This document shows positions 37,697-47,211 of a stretch of DNA of 64,000 bases, piece by piece. A model generated the notes under the pieces. It worked only from the letters and a program-made list of their open reading frames with translations. It did no database searches and had not been told where the DNA came from. Numbering within the stretch: position 1 is the stretch's first letter; each line of letters begins with the position of its first letter. The stretch is taken from positions 3,224,001 through 3,288,000 of the forward strand of contig NZ_CP021080.1 in NCBI RefSeq assembly GCF_000802245.2, written 5' to 3'. The position numbers and the translations under genes were made by a program. The DNA comes from Streptomyces pluripotens (GTDB lineage Bacteria; Actinomycetota; Actinomycetes; Streptomycetales; Streptomycetaceae).

Positions 37697-38914
37697 TCAC
37701 CGCGCCAGTTCCTCCCCCAGGATCCGGGCCGCTCGCTCCGTGTCGCCGAAGCCGGTGTAGAGAGGGGTGAAGCCGAAGCGGAGGACGTCGGGGTGACGGA
37801 AGTCGCCTACGACTCCCCTGGCGATCAGGCGTTTCATCACTTCGCCGGCGTCCGCGCAGCGCAGGGCGACCTGGCTGCCCCGCTCCGCGTGGGAATCGGG
37901 CGTGAGGCACTGCACGCGTCCCGGTCCGGAGTACTCGGACACGCACCGCAGGAAGAAGTCCGTCAGGGCCAGGGACTTGGCGCGGACGGCGGCGACGGAC
38001 ACGCCGTCCCAGACCTCCAGGGCCGCCTCCAGGGCCAGCATGGACAGGATGTCCGGCGTGCCGACCCGGCCGCGCAGCGCGCCGGGGGCCGGTGCGTAGG
38101 ACGGGCTCATGCCGAAGGGGTCCTGGTGGGAGTTCCAGCCGGGGAGGGGGGAGTCGAAGCGGGGCTGCAGCTCACTCCGTACGTACAGGTACGCCGGAGA
38201 GCCCGGGCCACCGTTGAGGTACTTGTAGGTGCAGCCGACCGCCAGGTCGACCCCGTGCTCGTCCAGGCCCACCGGCAGCGCGCCCGCGCTGTGGCACAGG
38301 TCCCAGACCGCGAGGGCGCCGGAGGCGTGGATCGCGGCCGTCAGGGACGGCAGGTCGTGCAGCCGACCGGTGCGGTAGTCGACGTGGTTGAGGAGGACGA
38401 CGGCCGTGCGGTCACCGAGGGCCGACGGGACCTCCTGCGGGGTCACCGCACGCAAGGTGCAGCCCGTCAGACGGGCTGCGGACTCGGCGATGTAGCCGTC
38501 CGTGGGGAAGGTCGTGGCGTCGACCAGGATCTCGGTCCGCCCCTCGCCCGCCATGCGGGTGGCCGCCACCAGGGCCTTGAACACGTTGACGCTCGTCGAA
38601 TCGCCGGCCACGATCTGGCCCGGCGCCGCACCGACCAGCGGAGCGATCCGGTCACCGATCCGTTCGGGCGCGGTCCACCAACCGCTCTCCGCCCAGGAGC
38701 GGATGCGCAGTTCACCCCACTGGCGTCGGACCACGTCCGCCATGCGGTCGGGGACGTGCGCGGGCAGGGCACCCAGCGAGTTCCCGTCGAGGTAGACGAC
38801 GTCGTCCAGGGCGAAACGCTCCCTGACCGGCGCCAGGTCGTCCGCTGCGTCCAGCGTCCTCGCCAGAGCCGCCAGTTCGGCGGCCTTCGGTGCGGAAGCA
38901 GTCGGCTCAGACAT
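37697..38914 (-). CDS. kynU: kynureninase
   Basis: A 405-aa PLP enzyme cleaving L-kynurenine to anthranilate and alanine. It shows YLDGNSLGALP near the N-terminus, the aspartate/His region VWDLCHSAGALPV, and the Schiff-base lysine in CTYKYLNGGPGSPAYLYV. The ATG at 38914 overlaps the tryptophan-dioxygenase stop by eight bases, indicating translational coupling. Anthranilate may feed the trp pathway or antibiotic synthesis (inference). Confidence 0.95.
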   Translation of the reverse strand: MSEPTASAPKAAELAALARTLDAADDLAPVRERFALDDVVYLDGNSLGALPAHVPDRMADVVRRQWGELRIRSWAESGWWTAPERIGDRIAPLVGAAPGQIVAGDSTSVNVFKALVAATRMAGEGRTEILVDATTFPTDGYIAESAARLTGCTLRAVTPQEVPSALGDRTAVVLLNHVDYRTGRLHDLPSLTAAIHASGALAVWDLCHSAGALPVGLDEHGVDLAVGCTYKYLNGGPGSPAYLYVRSELQPRFDSPLPGWNSHQDPFGMSPSYAPAPGALRGRVGTPDILSMLALEAALEVWDGVSVAAVRAKSLALTDFFLRCVSEYSGPGRVQCLTPDSHAERGSQVALRCADAGEVMKRLIARGVVGDFRHPDVLRFGFTPLYTGFGDTERAARILGEELAR

Positions 38915-39767
38915 AGGACCTCGCCGTCCACAGCTCCGGGAACACGTTCTTGCGGGCGCGCTTCTCCAGCCAGGCGACCCCAGCAGAACCACCCGTTCCG
39001 GGCTTGGCACCCATCGCGCGCCGGGTGGCGACCAGGTGGTCGTTGCGCCAGCGCCACACCAGTTCGGCCACGTCCGTCAACGCCTCGCCCAGCCGGGCGA
39101 GCTCGCTGTCCGGGTCGCCGGAGTAGACCGCTGCCCACGCCCGTTCGACCTCGTCGCAGGGCTCGTGGCGCTGCGCGACGTCGCGCTGCACCACGGACTC
39201 GGGGATGGCGTGCCCACGCCGGGCCAGCAGGCGCACCACCTCGTCGTACAGGCTCGGTTCGTGCAGCGCCTTCTCCAGTTCCGCGTGGACGCGCGGGGCA
39301 CCACGGTGCGGTACGAGCATGGACGCGGACTTCTCGCCGAGCAGGAACTCCAGGCGCCGGTACATCGCCGACTGGAAGCCGGAGCCCTCACCGAGGGCGG
39401 AGCGGTACGAGTTGAACTGCGCGGGGGTGAGCTGGCCGAGCGGCCTCCAGGAGGCGTTCAGGGCCTCAAGCTCCCGCACGGAACGCTTCAGCGCGTCGAT
39501 CGCCGTCGGTACGTCGTCCGAGCGCAGGGCCTGCGCGGCCGTCTCCCACTCGTGAACGATGACCGTGAACCACAGCTCCATGACCTGGGTGGTGACCAGG
39601 AAGACCATCTCCCCGGGGTCATCGGAGAGGGTGTGCTGCAGGTGGGTGAGCACATCCGCCCTGACGTAGTCCTCGTACGGGGTCGTACCCGCGAAGTCGA
39701 GGTTCGGGTCGGGCTGCGGGGTCTCGGGCTCAGCGGCCTCGAAAGGGGGGTGAGCCTGTTGGGACAT
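38907..39767 (-). CDS. kynA: tryptophan 2,3-dioxygenase
   Basis: A 286-aa heme dioxygenase that opens the indole ring of tryptophan to N-formylkynurenine. Signatures are TPYEDYVRADVLTHLQ, MVFLVTTQVMELWFTVIVHE, the proximal-histidine segment WRWRNDHLVATRRAMG and the substrate loop KPGTGGSAGVAWLEK. It is the first gene of the kynurenine operon. The upstream region 39768-40000 holds its promoter and that of the divergent DUF3151 gene. Confidence 0.96.
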   Translation of the reverse strand: MSQQAHPPFEAAEPETPQPDPNLDFAGTTPYEDYVRADVLTHLQHTLSDDPGEMVFLVTTQVMELWFTVIVHEWETAAQALRSDDVPTAIDALKRSVRELEALNASWRPLGQLTPAQFNSYRSALGEGSGFQSAMYRRLEFLLGEKSASMLVPHRGAPRVHAELEKALHEPSLYDEVVRLLARRGHAIPESVVQRDVAQRHEPCDEVERAWAAVYSGDPDSELARLGEALTDVAELVWRWRNDHLVATRRAMGAKPGTGGSAGVAWLEKRARKNVFPELWTARSYV

Positions 39768-40000
39768 CGCTGTCTCCTGTTGTTACTCCGGGTAGCGGTC
39801 CGCCCCTGCCGATGCCGACACGGGGGCCCCGGTCCCCACCCGGAATCCTCCGCAATCCTTCCGGATACGGCAAGCCCCGGTTACTGCCGGACGGACCACA
39901 CCGGCACCTCCCGGGACACGGCCCGGGAGGTGCGTACGGGGATCCCCACCTCACCCCGTGGGCGCCCTGAAGCCCCGGTCCCGAGTGGCAGACTGGCGGC

Positions 40001-40420
40001 ATGACGACGCACAAGAACCTGCTCGGCGGCCCGGAGCCGACGTACCTGCCGGAGAACGAAGAGGCCTACCGCCTCCTGGGCGAAGAGTCCCTGCCGCCGG
40101 CCGAGGTCGCGGCGAAGCACCCCACGTTCTCGCTCGCCTGGGCGATGCTCGCCGACGACGCCTACGAGGCGGGCCGGGTGGTCGAGTCGTACGCCTATGC
40201 GCGCACCGGCTACCACCGCGGTCTGGACTCACTGCGCCGGGCCGGGTGGAAGGGGCACGGCCCCATCCCCTGGGACCACCGGGCCAATCGCGGGTTCCTG
40301 CGCTGCCTCGCCGCCCTCGCCCGCGCGGCCGACCAGATCGACGAGAAGGACGAGAAGGAGCGCTGTTGGCAGTTCCTCCAGGACAGCAGCGCCGAGGCGT
40401 ACGCCGAGCTGAAGCGGTAG
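40001..40420 (+). CDS. DUF3151-family protein
   Basis: A 139-aa soluble helical protein of the actinobacterial DUF3151 family, recognised by LLGGPEPTYLP, HPTFSLAWAMLADDAYEAGRVVESYAYARTGYHRGLDSLRRAGWKG and GFLRCLAALARAADQI. The gene commonly neighbours fba in actinobacteria (mycobacteria too). Here it converges on fba. Function is unknown; a tetratricopeptide-like helical fold is likely. Confidence 0.88.
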   Translation: MTTHKNLLGGPEPTYLPENEEAYRLLGEESLPPAEVAAKHPTFSLAWAMLADDAYEAGRVVESYAYARTGYHRGLDSLRRAGWKGHGPIPWDHRANRGFLRCLAALARAADQIDEKDEKERCWQFLQDSSAEAYAELKR

Positions 40421-40444
40421 TCACCACCGCAGACGCACGGACGA

Positions 40445-40481
40445 CCGTGCCGCCGTCCCCCAGCGGGCGACGGCGGCACGG
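40445..40481. terminator. bidirectional terminator between DUF3151 and fba
   Basis: A 13-bp perfect stem (CCGTGCCGCCGTC with its complement) has an 11-base loop and lies between two convergent stop codons. Confidence 0.88.
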
Positions 40482-40495
40482 ACTGCCCGATGCGG

Positions 40496-41527
40496 TTACT
40501 TGATCTTGGTGCCCGCCGAGCGCAGGTTCCGCGTGGCCTCGACCACGCGCGCGGCCATGCCCGCCTCGGCGAGCTTGCCCCAGGTGCGCGGGTCGTAGGT
40601 CTTCTTGCTGCCGACCTCGCCGTCGACCTTCAGGACGCCGTCGTAGTTCCTGAACATGTGGTCGGCGACCGGACGGGTGAAGGCGTACTGGGTGTCCGTG
40701 TCGATGTTCATCTTCACGACGCCGTTCTCCAGCGCGGTGTGGATCTCCTGCTCGGAGGAGCCGGAGCCGCCGTGGAAGACGAAGTCGAACGGCTTGCTGT
40801 CGGCCGGCCTGCCGTACTTGGCGGCGACGCCCTCGTTCAGCTCCTTCAGCAGATCGGGGCGGAGCACCACGTTGCCCGGCTTGTACACACCGTGCACATT
40901 GCCGAAGGAGGCGGCCAGCAGGTAGCGGCCCTTCTCACCCAGGCCGAGCGCCTCGACGGTGCGGATCGCATCCTCGACCGTGGTGTAGAGGGAGTCGTTG
41001 ATCTCGTGGGAGACGCCGTCCTCCTCACCGCCGGTCGGGGTGATCTCCACCTCCAGGATGATGCGGGCGGCGCGGGCACGCTCCAGCAACTCCTGGGCGA
41101 CGGCCAGGTTGTCGGCGAGGGTCTCGGCGGAACCATCCCACATGTGGGACTGGAAGAGCGGGTTCCGGCCAGCCTTCACACGCTCCTCGGAGATCGCGAG
41201 CAGCGGACGCACATACCCGTCGAGCTTGTCCTTGGGGCAGTGGTCGGTGTGCAGGGCGATGTTGACCGGGTACTTCTCGGCGACGATGTGCGCGAACTCG
41301 GCGAGCGCGACCGCACCGCTCACCATGTCCTTGCTGTACTGGCCGCCCAGGAACTCGGCACCGCCGGTCGAGATCTGGACGATGCCGTCGCTCTCCGCCT
41401 CCGCGAAGCCGCGCAGCGCCGCGTGCAGGGTCTGCGTCGAGGTGACGTTGATGGCCGGGTAGGCGAACTTGCCTGCCTTCGCCCGGTCGAGCATCTCGTT
41501 GTAGACCTCGGGGGTTGCGATGGGCAT
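40496..41527 (-). CDS. fba: class II fructose-bisphosphate aldolase
   Basis: A 343-aa zinc-dependent aldolase of glycolysis/gluconeogenesis. Metal-binding and active-site segments are visible: LHTDHCPKDKLD, VFHGGSGSSEQEIHTALENG, and NIDTDTQYAFT. The length and the C-terminal AAR segment fit the long class IIA form. A single ATG at 41527 follows a GAGGAGCGG site. It is not in an obvious operon with pyrE, 154 bases upstream. Confidence 0.97.
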   Translation of the reverse strand: MPIATPEVYNEMLDRAKAGKFAYPAINVTSTQTLHAALRGFAEAESDGIVQISTGGAEFLGGQYSKDMVSGAVALAEFAHIVAEKYPVNIALHTDHCPKDKLDGYVRPLLAISEERVKAGRNPLFQSHMWDGSAETLADNLAVAQELLERARAARIILEVEITPTGGEEDGVSHEINDSLYTTVEDAIRTVEALGLGEKGRYLLAASFGNVHGVYKPGNVVLRPDLLKELNEGVAAKYGRPADSKPFDFVFHGGSGSSEQEIHTALENGVVKMNIDTDTQYAFTRPVADHMFRNYDGVLKVDGEVGSKKTYDPRTWGKLAEAGMAARVVEATRNLRSAGTKIK

Positions 41528-41681
41528 CTGTCCGCTCCTCGTGTTGCGGTTGGCGTTGTGCGTTACGGCCCTGACCTAGACCTGGGGGGGCGACGTCATC
41601 GTCATCCCCATCTTTCCAGACATGACGTGATGGTCCGCGCGATGGTCGGCGCCCCGGGCAAGTCCAGGTCAAACAGCGGCG

Positions 41682-42230
41682 TCAGTCCAGCCCCAGTTCA
41701 TCCTTCGAGAAGGCGAAACGGTACGGAACGCCCGCGCCGGCCTCGATCTTCTCGGCGGCACCGGTCGCCCGGTCCACGATGGTCGCGACGGCGACGACCT
41801 CGGCGCCCGCCTCGCGCACCGCTTCCACGGCGGTCAACGGGGAGCCGCCGGTGGTGGAGGTGTCCTCGACGACGAGCACGCGCCGTCCCGCGATCTCGGG
41901 CCCTTCCACCCGCCGCTGCAGTCCGTGCGCCTTCGCCGCCTTGCGCACGACGAACGCGTCCAGGTTCTTCCCGCGGGCGGCGGCGGCGTGCAGCATGGCG
42001 GCGGCGACCGGGTCGGCGCCCATGGTGAGCCCGCCCACCGCGTCGAACTCCAGGTCCGCGGTCAGGTCCAGCAGTACCTGACCGACCAGCGGGGCGGCTT
42101 CGCCATCGAGGGTGACGCGGCGCAGGTCGACGTAGTAGTCGGCCTCCAGACCGGAGGAGAGGGTCACCTTGCCGTGCACCACGGCCTTGTCCTTGATCTG
42201 CTGCAGCAGTGCGCCGCGTACGTCCGTCAT
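41682..42230 (-). CDS. pyrE: orotate phosphoribosyltransferase
   Basis: A 182-aa enzyme joining orotate to PRPP to make OMP in pyrimidine synthesis. The PRPP-binding motif VLVVEDTSTTGGS lies near residue 118, and VVRKAAKAHGLQRRVEG supplies the catalytic lysine loop. It is ten bases downstream of the aldose-1-epimerase-like gene, with which it is probably cotranscribed. Confidence 0.95.
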   Translation of the reverse strand: MTDVRGALLQQIKDKAVVHGKVTLSSGLEADYYVDLRRVTLDGEAAPLVGQVLLDLTADLEFDAVGGLTMGADPVAAAMLHAAAARGKNLDAFVVRKAAKAHGLQRRVEGPEIAGRRVLVVEDTSTTGGSPLTAVEAVREAGAEVVAVATIVDRATGAAEKIEAGAGVPYRFAFSKDELGLD

Positions 42231-42240
42231 GCCGACCAGC

Positions 42241-43029
42241 TTAGAGGCGCCGCCAGCTCCAGGTCGCCGAGGCCTCCAGCGGCTCCAGCGGGGTGACCAG
42301 GCGCGGGAGGGTGTTCAGACCGTTGGGCGGGCCCGTCTGCGGTTCCACGCAGACGGCTTCCGCCTGCTCGTCGTAGACGACCACCCACTCCTCGCGGCTG
42401 GTCACCTTCAGCTCCAGCCGGCCGGGCCAGGTGAGGGTGACGTCGACTCCACCGGGCATGCCGAAGCAGTCGTCCCAGGGGCCGGGCCGGGGGTCGATGC
42501 GGTTGCCGGTGGGCAGGTGGTCGGGGCCACGCTCCTCCTGCCAGGCGGGCTTGAAGTCCAGCTGGACGTCCGTGCCGCCGAGGTTCCGGTTGAACCACGG
42601 GTGCCAGCCGATCTGCGCGGGGAAGGAGTCGTCGTACGTCTCCACGGACATCGTCAGCGTCAGGCTGTCCTCGGCGAGCGCGACGAGCTGGGTGACACGC
42701 CCCGGATGCGGCCAAGGGGCAACCAGATCGTGGGTGATCACCGCCTCGGTACCGGAGGTACGCGCGGTGTGCCAGACGCCGTCGCGGGCGGTGCCGTGGA
42801 TGGCGTGGGGCGGGGCGTTGAGCGGCATCTGGCGGACGGTGGCGCCGTCCAGGAAGCGCCCCTGTCTGATCCGACCGCACCACGGCACCATCGGGAAGCA
42901 GCCGAAACGCTCGCCCTGCCGCAGCAGTTCCTGGCCGCCGATCCGCAGTCCGCCGATACGACCACCGTCGCCCGGCAGCACGGTCACCTCCGCGTCGCCC
43001 GCGGTCAGCGTGATGTCTTCGTTACTCAC
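42241..43029 (-). CDS. aldose 1-epimerase family protein
   Basis: A 262-aa galactose-mutarotase-fold protein. FPMVPWCGRIRQGRF, NAPPHAIHGTARDGVW (His) and QIGWHPWFNR (His) give the active-site pattern, with an acidic residue in VCVEPQTGPPNGLN. It may interconvert anomers of free sugars or sugar phosphates. It is directly upstream of pyrE on the same strand, a conserved actinobacterial pairing as far as I recall. Confidence 0.92.
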   Translation of the reverse strand: MSNEDITLTAGDAEVTVLPGDGGRIGGLRIGGQELLRQGERFGCFPMVPWCGRIRQGRFLDGATVRQMPLNAPPHAIHGTARDGVWHTARTSGTEAVITHDLVAPWPHPGRVTQLVALAEDSLTLTMSVETYDDSFPAQIGWHPWFNRNLGGTDVQLDFKPAWQEERGPDHLPTGNRIDPRPGPWDDCFGMPGGVDVTLTWPGRLELKVTSREEWVVVYDEQAEAVCVEPQTGPPNGLNTLPRLVTPLEPLEASATWSWRRL

Positions 43030-43168
43030 GCCACGACCCTACTGGGGTGATCAAGAGGACGTCGCCCAGGACGTAGCCCGGACGTGCACCTGGTCCGAAA
43101 ACAACGCCAACGCCGTGGCGGGCGGGCGGCGTGTGCGTGACGGGGCGAGCATGGCCCGTTGCGCAGCG

Positions 43169-44041
43169 CTAGCGGCGTCGGCGCAGGGCGCGCGTCACCA
43201 CGATCGCGGAGGCCAGGGCCAGCGCTGCCGCGGGAGCCGCCCAGCGCAGGACCGGGTTCCCGGCGACGGTCTGGGGGGCCGGCACGGGGGCGTAGCGGCC
43301 TCTGGGCGGGGCGTGGTCGACCTCCTCGGCACTGCGGCCGATCATCGTCCGGCGGGCGTGCGCGGCCTCGGCAGGGGGTGCTCCGGTATCGGCGAAGTCC
43401 TCGGCGAGGCCCTCGGTGGCAGTCGTGTCCTCGTCGGCCCCACCGGCCCCACTGGGCTCATCGGCCCCACTGGGCTCATCGGCCCCACCAGGCCCGTCCT
43501 CGCCGGCCTCCTCCTCGCCGGCCGCCCGGTCCGGGGAGGCGGCCGACGCGGGCTCCGGGGCCGTGCCCGGTTCGGGGCCTCGGCCGCCGCCCTCGGGGGC
43601 GTCTTCCGGGAGCGGAGGCTTCGCCGCGGCCACGAGTCCCTCCACGAACCGGTTCAGCAGCCTCGTCACCGCCGAGGTCACCGCCTCCGCCGGGAACTCC
43701 GTGATCCGGCCGTCCGCATCCGCCGTGCCTTCGACCGTGACGGTGCAGCCACCGTCGGTCCCCGCGAGGCGCAGGGTCAGCGCGATCTTGACCGAGCCGG
43801 TGCCGCGGGCCTCGGTGGCGTCGCCCTCGACGGTGTAGGTGCCGTCCTCGCGGGCGGCCACCCGTACCGCTCCCCGGTAGGTGACGGAGTGACCGCCGAC
43901 CCGCAGCTTCAGCCGCCCGGCGACGGCTTCGGCACCGGCGTCCTGCTGGAGTCCGGGCACGGCCCCGGCCACTCGCGTGGGGTCGGCGAGGGCCGCCGCG
44001 AGAAGCTCGACCGGAACCGGGACGAAGACCTGGTGCTCCAT
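43169..44041 (-). CDS. SRPBCC-domain protein with C-terminal membrane anchor
   Basis: A 290-aa protein. Residues 1-145 form an SRPBCC/CoxG-like fold (MEHQVFVPVPVELLAAALADPTRVAGAVPG ... AVTRLLNRFVEGL). A long acidic Pro/Gly/Glu region follows, containing repeats of ADEPSG encoded by an 18-base tandem repeat. One hydrophobic helix and RALRRRR form a C-terminal tail anchor. The ATG at 44041 is where the fold begins; a longer frame is rejected. The bound ligand is unknown. Confidence 0.8.
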   Translation of the reverse strand: MEHQVFVPVPVELLAAALADPTRVAGAVPGLQQDAGAEAVAGRLKLRVGGHSVTYRGAVRVAAREDGTYTVEGDATEARGTGSVKIALTLRLAGTDGGCTVTVEGTADADGRITEFPAEAVTSAVTRLLNRFVEGLVAAAKPPLPEDAPEGGGRGPEPGTAPEPASAASPDRAAGEEEAGEDGPGGADEPSGADEPSGAGGADEDTTATEGLAEDFADTGAPPAEAAHARRTMIGRSAEEVDHAPPRGRYAPVPAPQTVAGNPVLRWAAPAAALALASAIVVTRALRRRR

Positions 44042-44111
44042 GTCGGCTGAGCCTACCCAGGAGCGGCCGGAACGTACCCTCGCACGAGCCCCCACCTGCC
44101 CGGCCGACACC

Positions 44112-45749
44112 TCAGTAGCGCGGATGCACCAACGTCGACGCCGGCAGCCCCTCGACCCGGGTCCGTTCCGCCGCCCTCACGTCCGCCTCCAGTCCGGCCT
44201 GCGTCAGGGTGCCCCGGCCCATCCGGTCCAGCTGCGGGAGCGGGGCCAACGGGCCGGGGGCCGCCAGCAGGAAGCCCCAGTCGCGCGGCGCCCCGGAAGC
44301 CTTCGTCGCGCGGTCGGGGCCCACGGCGAAACGGGGGTCCCGGCCGAGAATCCGGTAGGGGGTGGCGGCGAAGCCGGCCGCGCGGAGGGTTGCGTCGACG
44401 GTCCAGAAGACCCGGGGGCGGGCGGTGACGGCTCCCGCGTGCACCGCCAGGCGGCCGCGGGGGGCCAGGACCCGTCGGGCCAGGCCGTAGAACTCCTGGG
44501 AGTACAGCTTGGTACTGGCGGTGATACCGGGGTCGGGAAGATCGGCGATCACAACGTCGTAGGCCGAGGCGGGAGCACCGCGCAGCCACCCGAGCACGTC
44601 CGCCGTGGTGACGTGGACGCGAGGGTCGGCGAAGGCATGGGCGTTGGCGGCGGACAGGCCGGGGTCGCTACGGGCCAAGCGGACCAGACCGGGATCGCGT
44701 TCGACGACGTCGACACGGCGCACCTCGTGGTGGCGCAGCACCTCGCGGGCCGCCAGGCCGTCGCCGCCGCCGAGGATCAGCACACGCGCGTGGGGGCCGG
44801 TGGAGAGGGCCGGGTGGACCAAGGCCTCGTGATAGCGGCGTTCATCGCGTCCACCGGCGCGGAGGCGCCCGTCCAGGTAGAGGTCGAGGGGCTGGCCGCT
44901 GGTGCCGCCGACCAGGACGACCTCCTGGACGCCGGTCTGCACGGCCACCCGGACGTTCCTGCCGTAGACGGCGTGCCGGGCGGCCCGTTCGAAATCGCCG
45001 GCGAGGGCTGCGGCGGCGGCGAGGACGCCCAGAACGGTGAGGCCGGCCAGGAGCAGGATCCAGCGGGCACGACGGGTGAGGTCGCGGCGGAAGAGCCCGA
45101 GGACCAAGGCACCCCCCGCGACGACATTGACCGTGCCGGTGAGCAGGGCGCCGGTGAGCTGGCCGAGGACGGGGAGGAGCAAGAAGGGGAAGGCCAGGCC
45201 GCCGACGAGGGCACCGACGTAGTCCGCGGCGAACAGGTCGGCCACCGCGCCGCCCGCATCCTGCCTGCGGATGCGCTGGATCAACTCCATCAGCAACGGG
45301 ACCTCTGCGCCGATGAGCAGGCCGATGGCGAGGGAGAAGGCGACCAGGAGGCAGCGCGGGCCATCGGCCCACACCCCGCCCCAGCCGGCGGTCCAGGCGA
45401 ACACGGCGTATAACGCCATCGCGCTGCACCCGCCGACCAGCGCGAGGACGGCCTCGACCGCACCGAATCCGGCGGCGGCGCGCCAGCGCAGCCGCTTGGC
45501 ACCGAGCGAGCCGACGCCCATCGCGAACACCATCACGGAGAGCACGACGGAGGCCTGGGTGACCGAGTCGCCGATGAGGTACGAGGCGAACGCGACGAGT
45601 TCGAGTTCGTACACGAGTCCACAGGCCGCGCAGACGAAGACGCACACGAGGACCAGGAACCGCCCGGTGCCGGGCCGGACGGGCAGCAGCGCGGGACCAG
45701 TCCAGGAGGACGGGGCGCCCGGAGGCGCTGGGGCGTGCGGTTCGATCAC
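44112..45749 (-). CDS. membrane-bound spermidine synthase-like protein
   Basis: A 545-aa protein with about seven N-terminal transmembrane helices (residues 30-250) fused to a Rossmann methyltransferase-like aminopropyltransferase domain ([39 protein letters not shown]). The DLPDP loop resembles the acidic active-site loop of polyamine synthases. Such integral-membrane fusions are common in actinobacteria and may make polyamines or unrelated products. It sits beside the DUF2617 gene. Confidence 0.88.
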   Translation of the reverse strand: MIEPHAPAPPGAPSSWTGPALLPVRPGTGRFLVLVCVFVCAACGLVYELELVAFASYLIGDSVTQASVVLSVMVFAMGVGSLGAKRLRWRAAAGFGAVEAVLALVGGCSAMALYAVFAWTAGWGGVWADGPRCLLVAFSLAIGLLIGAEVPLLMELIQRIRRQDAGGAVADLFAADYVGALVGGLAFPFLLLPVLGQLTGALLTGTVNVVAGGALVLGLFRRDLTRRARWILLLAGLTVLGVLAAAAALAGDFERAARHAVYGRNVRVAVQTGVQEVVLVGGTSGQPLDLYLDGRLRAGGRDERRYHEALVHPALSTGPHARVLILGGGDGLAAREVLRHHEVRRVDVVERDPGLVRLARSDPGLSAANAHAFADPRVHVTTADVLGWLRGAPASAYDVVIADLPDPGITASTKLYSQEFYGLARRVLAPRGRLAVHAGAVTARPRVFWTVDATLRAAGFAATPYRILGRDPRFAVGPDRATKASGAPRDWGFLLAAPGPLAPLPQLDRMGRGTLTQAGLEADVRAAERTRVEGLPASTLVHPRY

Positions 45750-45854
45750 TCTGCGACGTTACGTCACATGCTCGGGACGCTTCGTCACCCACACGTGTGG
45801 AAGTAGCAGCGGTTGCCGCCTCCTTGGGTTTGACCAGCGTACGTGTCACCCGGC

Positions 45855-46385
45855 TCACATGGGCCCCGGCCGCTCCACCCGGACCCGCGCCCCGACCCGG
45901 GTCCGGGTCGCCACCAACTGCCCGTCCTGCGGGTAGGCGTGCCAGGTGCGCCAGTGCACCTGGCCCTCCTGCCGCTGGGCCAGCATCGCGGTGAAGGCGT
46001 GCGGACTGCCGGGGAAGACACCGGCGAGGCCGTGCGGATGGTCGGACACGAGGGCCAGCAACTCCTGGGCACGGCCCGCGAACGAGCCGGGTGTGAGCAC
46101 CTCGACCCGGGCGGCAAACTCGTACTCCCAGTCGCCAACCCGCTTCGCCACGCCCAGCGGCAGCGGGGTACTGGAGCCGGGGATACACGCGACCGTCTCC
46201 GAACAACTGCCCTGCTCCTCCTCCAGGAGCACCTGGTGGGATGCGCCGAGCAGCCTCAACTGAAGTATCGCTCCCGACAGTTCCAGATCCAGGGTGGCCA
46301 GAGCGGGCAGCGGCTCACGCCCCAGGGTCCAGGCGAGGTCCGCCGCGCGCGTATCGGTATAGGAGGTGTTCAGGGTCGTGAGCAT
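45855..46385 (-). CDS. DUF2617-family protein
   Basis: A 176-aa soluble protein of unknown function belonging to DUF2617. Landmarks are LNTSYTDTRAADLAWTLG at the N-terminus, GASHQVLLEEE, the tryptophan-rich GDWEYEFAARVEVLTP, and HAFTAMLAQRQEGQVHWRTWHAYPQ. It is upstream of the spermidine-synthase-like gene by 105 bases, a conserved actinobacterial neighbourhood. Confidence 0.85.
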   Translation of the reverse strand: MLTTLNTSYTDTRAADLAWTLGREPLPALATLDLELSGAILQLRLLGASHQVLLEEEQGSCSETVACIPGSSTPLPLGVAKRVGDWEYEFAARVEVLTPGSFAGRAQELLALVSDHPHGLAGVFPGSPHAFTAMLAQRQEGQVHWRTWHAYPQDGQLVATRTRVGARVRVERPGPM

Positions 46386-46622
46386 GGATCGGCTCCGCTT
46401 ACACGCGATGAGGGGGGAGAACGGCCATGTCAGCCCAGCCGGCCCGGCCGGGTTGGGGAGTCTCGGGGATCTCCTAGGGGCTGTGTTGGCGATGTAGAGG
46501 GAATCATGAACAGGGGCGCCGCCACAGCGTTTTTACCCAACTTCGTGACGTTTCCATCCCTCAGAGGGCTCCACAGCTCAACTGTTCAACTATGGCGTGC
46601 GACGGGCGCGGGTAGAACGCGG
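46386..46622. other. intergenic region, no gene
   Basis: About 240 bases holding the probable DUF2617 promoter; nothing else is recognisable. The adjoining bases 46623-46656 form a terminator. Confidence 0.4.
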
Positions 46623-46656
46623 GCGCACCGGCCGGACGTTCGTCCGGCCGGTGCGC
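46623..46656. terminator. terminator of the Cys/His-rich gene
   Basis: A perfect 16-bp stem (GCGCACCGGCCGGACG with its complement) around TT, 28 bases beyond the stop of the minus-strand gene. Confidence 0.9.
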
Positions 46657-46683
46657 CTGTGCGGACTGCTCAGCTGCCCTGTG

Positions 46684-47070
46684 TCAACTGCCCCCACCGC
46701 ATCCGCCCCCGCCGCCACAGGAGGAACCGCCACCGCAGGAGTGCCCTCCGCAGGAGTGGCCCCCGCAGGAGTGGTGTCCCCCACCTCCTCCGTGGCTTCC
46801 GTGCCCGCCGTGGCTTCCATGCCCTCCCGAGGACGAGCCGGAGTCGGTACCGCCGTCCGCCCACCAGCTGTTCCCGGCGTCACTGCCTGCCGAGGACGAG
46901 AGCGACGACGCGCGCGACCGGGTCCGGCCGCCGCCTGAGCCGCCGCGCCTGGTCCCGCCCTTGCCGAGCGACACCTTCGCGTCCCGGTCGACGCGGGCTC
47001 GGCCCGCCCGTGCCGTGACGGCCACGCCCACGGCCGCCACCAGGATGAAGCCGATGATGCCGAACACCAT
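46684..47070 (-). CDS. small membrane protein with Gly/Cys/His-rich tail
   Basis: A 128-aa protein with one N-terminal membrane helix (MVFGIIGFILVAAVGVAVTA). A basic/serine region comes next, then a tail of repeated GHGSHGG and HSCGG units with about six cysteines and ten histidines, ending CGGGGGCGGGS. The composition suggests metal binding at the membrane surface, but no domain is recognised. The ATG at 47070 follows GGAAGGAGGGGG, an exceptionally strong site. Confidence 0.8.
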   Translation of the reverse strand: MVFGIIGFILVAAVGVAVTARAGRARVDRDAKVSLGKGGTRRGGSGGGRTRSRASSLSSSAGSDAGNSWWADGGTDSGSSSGGHGSHGGHGSHGGGGGHHSCGGHSCGGHSCGGGSSCGGGGGCGGGS

Positions 47071-47211
47071 GGCGCCCCCTCCTTCCGTTCCCCCCGAAGC
47101 GGCCCCCCGTGGGCGCCTCGCCCCTCTCCGCGTCTCGCGCGGTGACAGAGGGATGCCCGGCCGTGCGGGACCGCAAAGCAGAGTTGAGGAACTCCAGAGG
47201 TTGGGCCGAGG

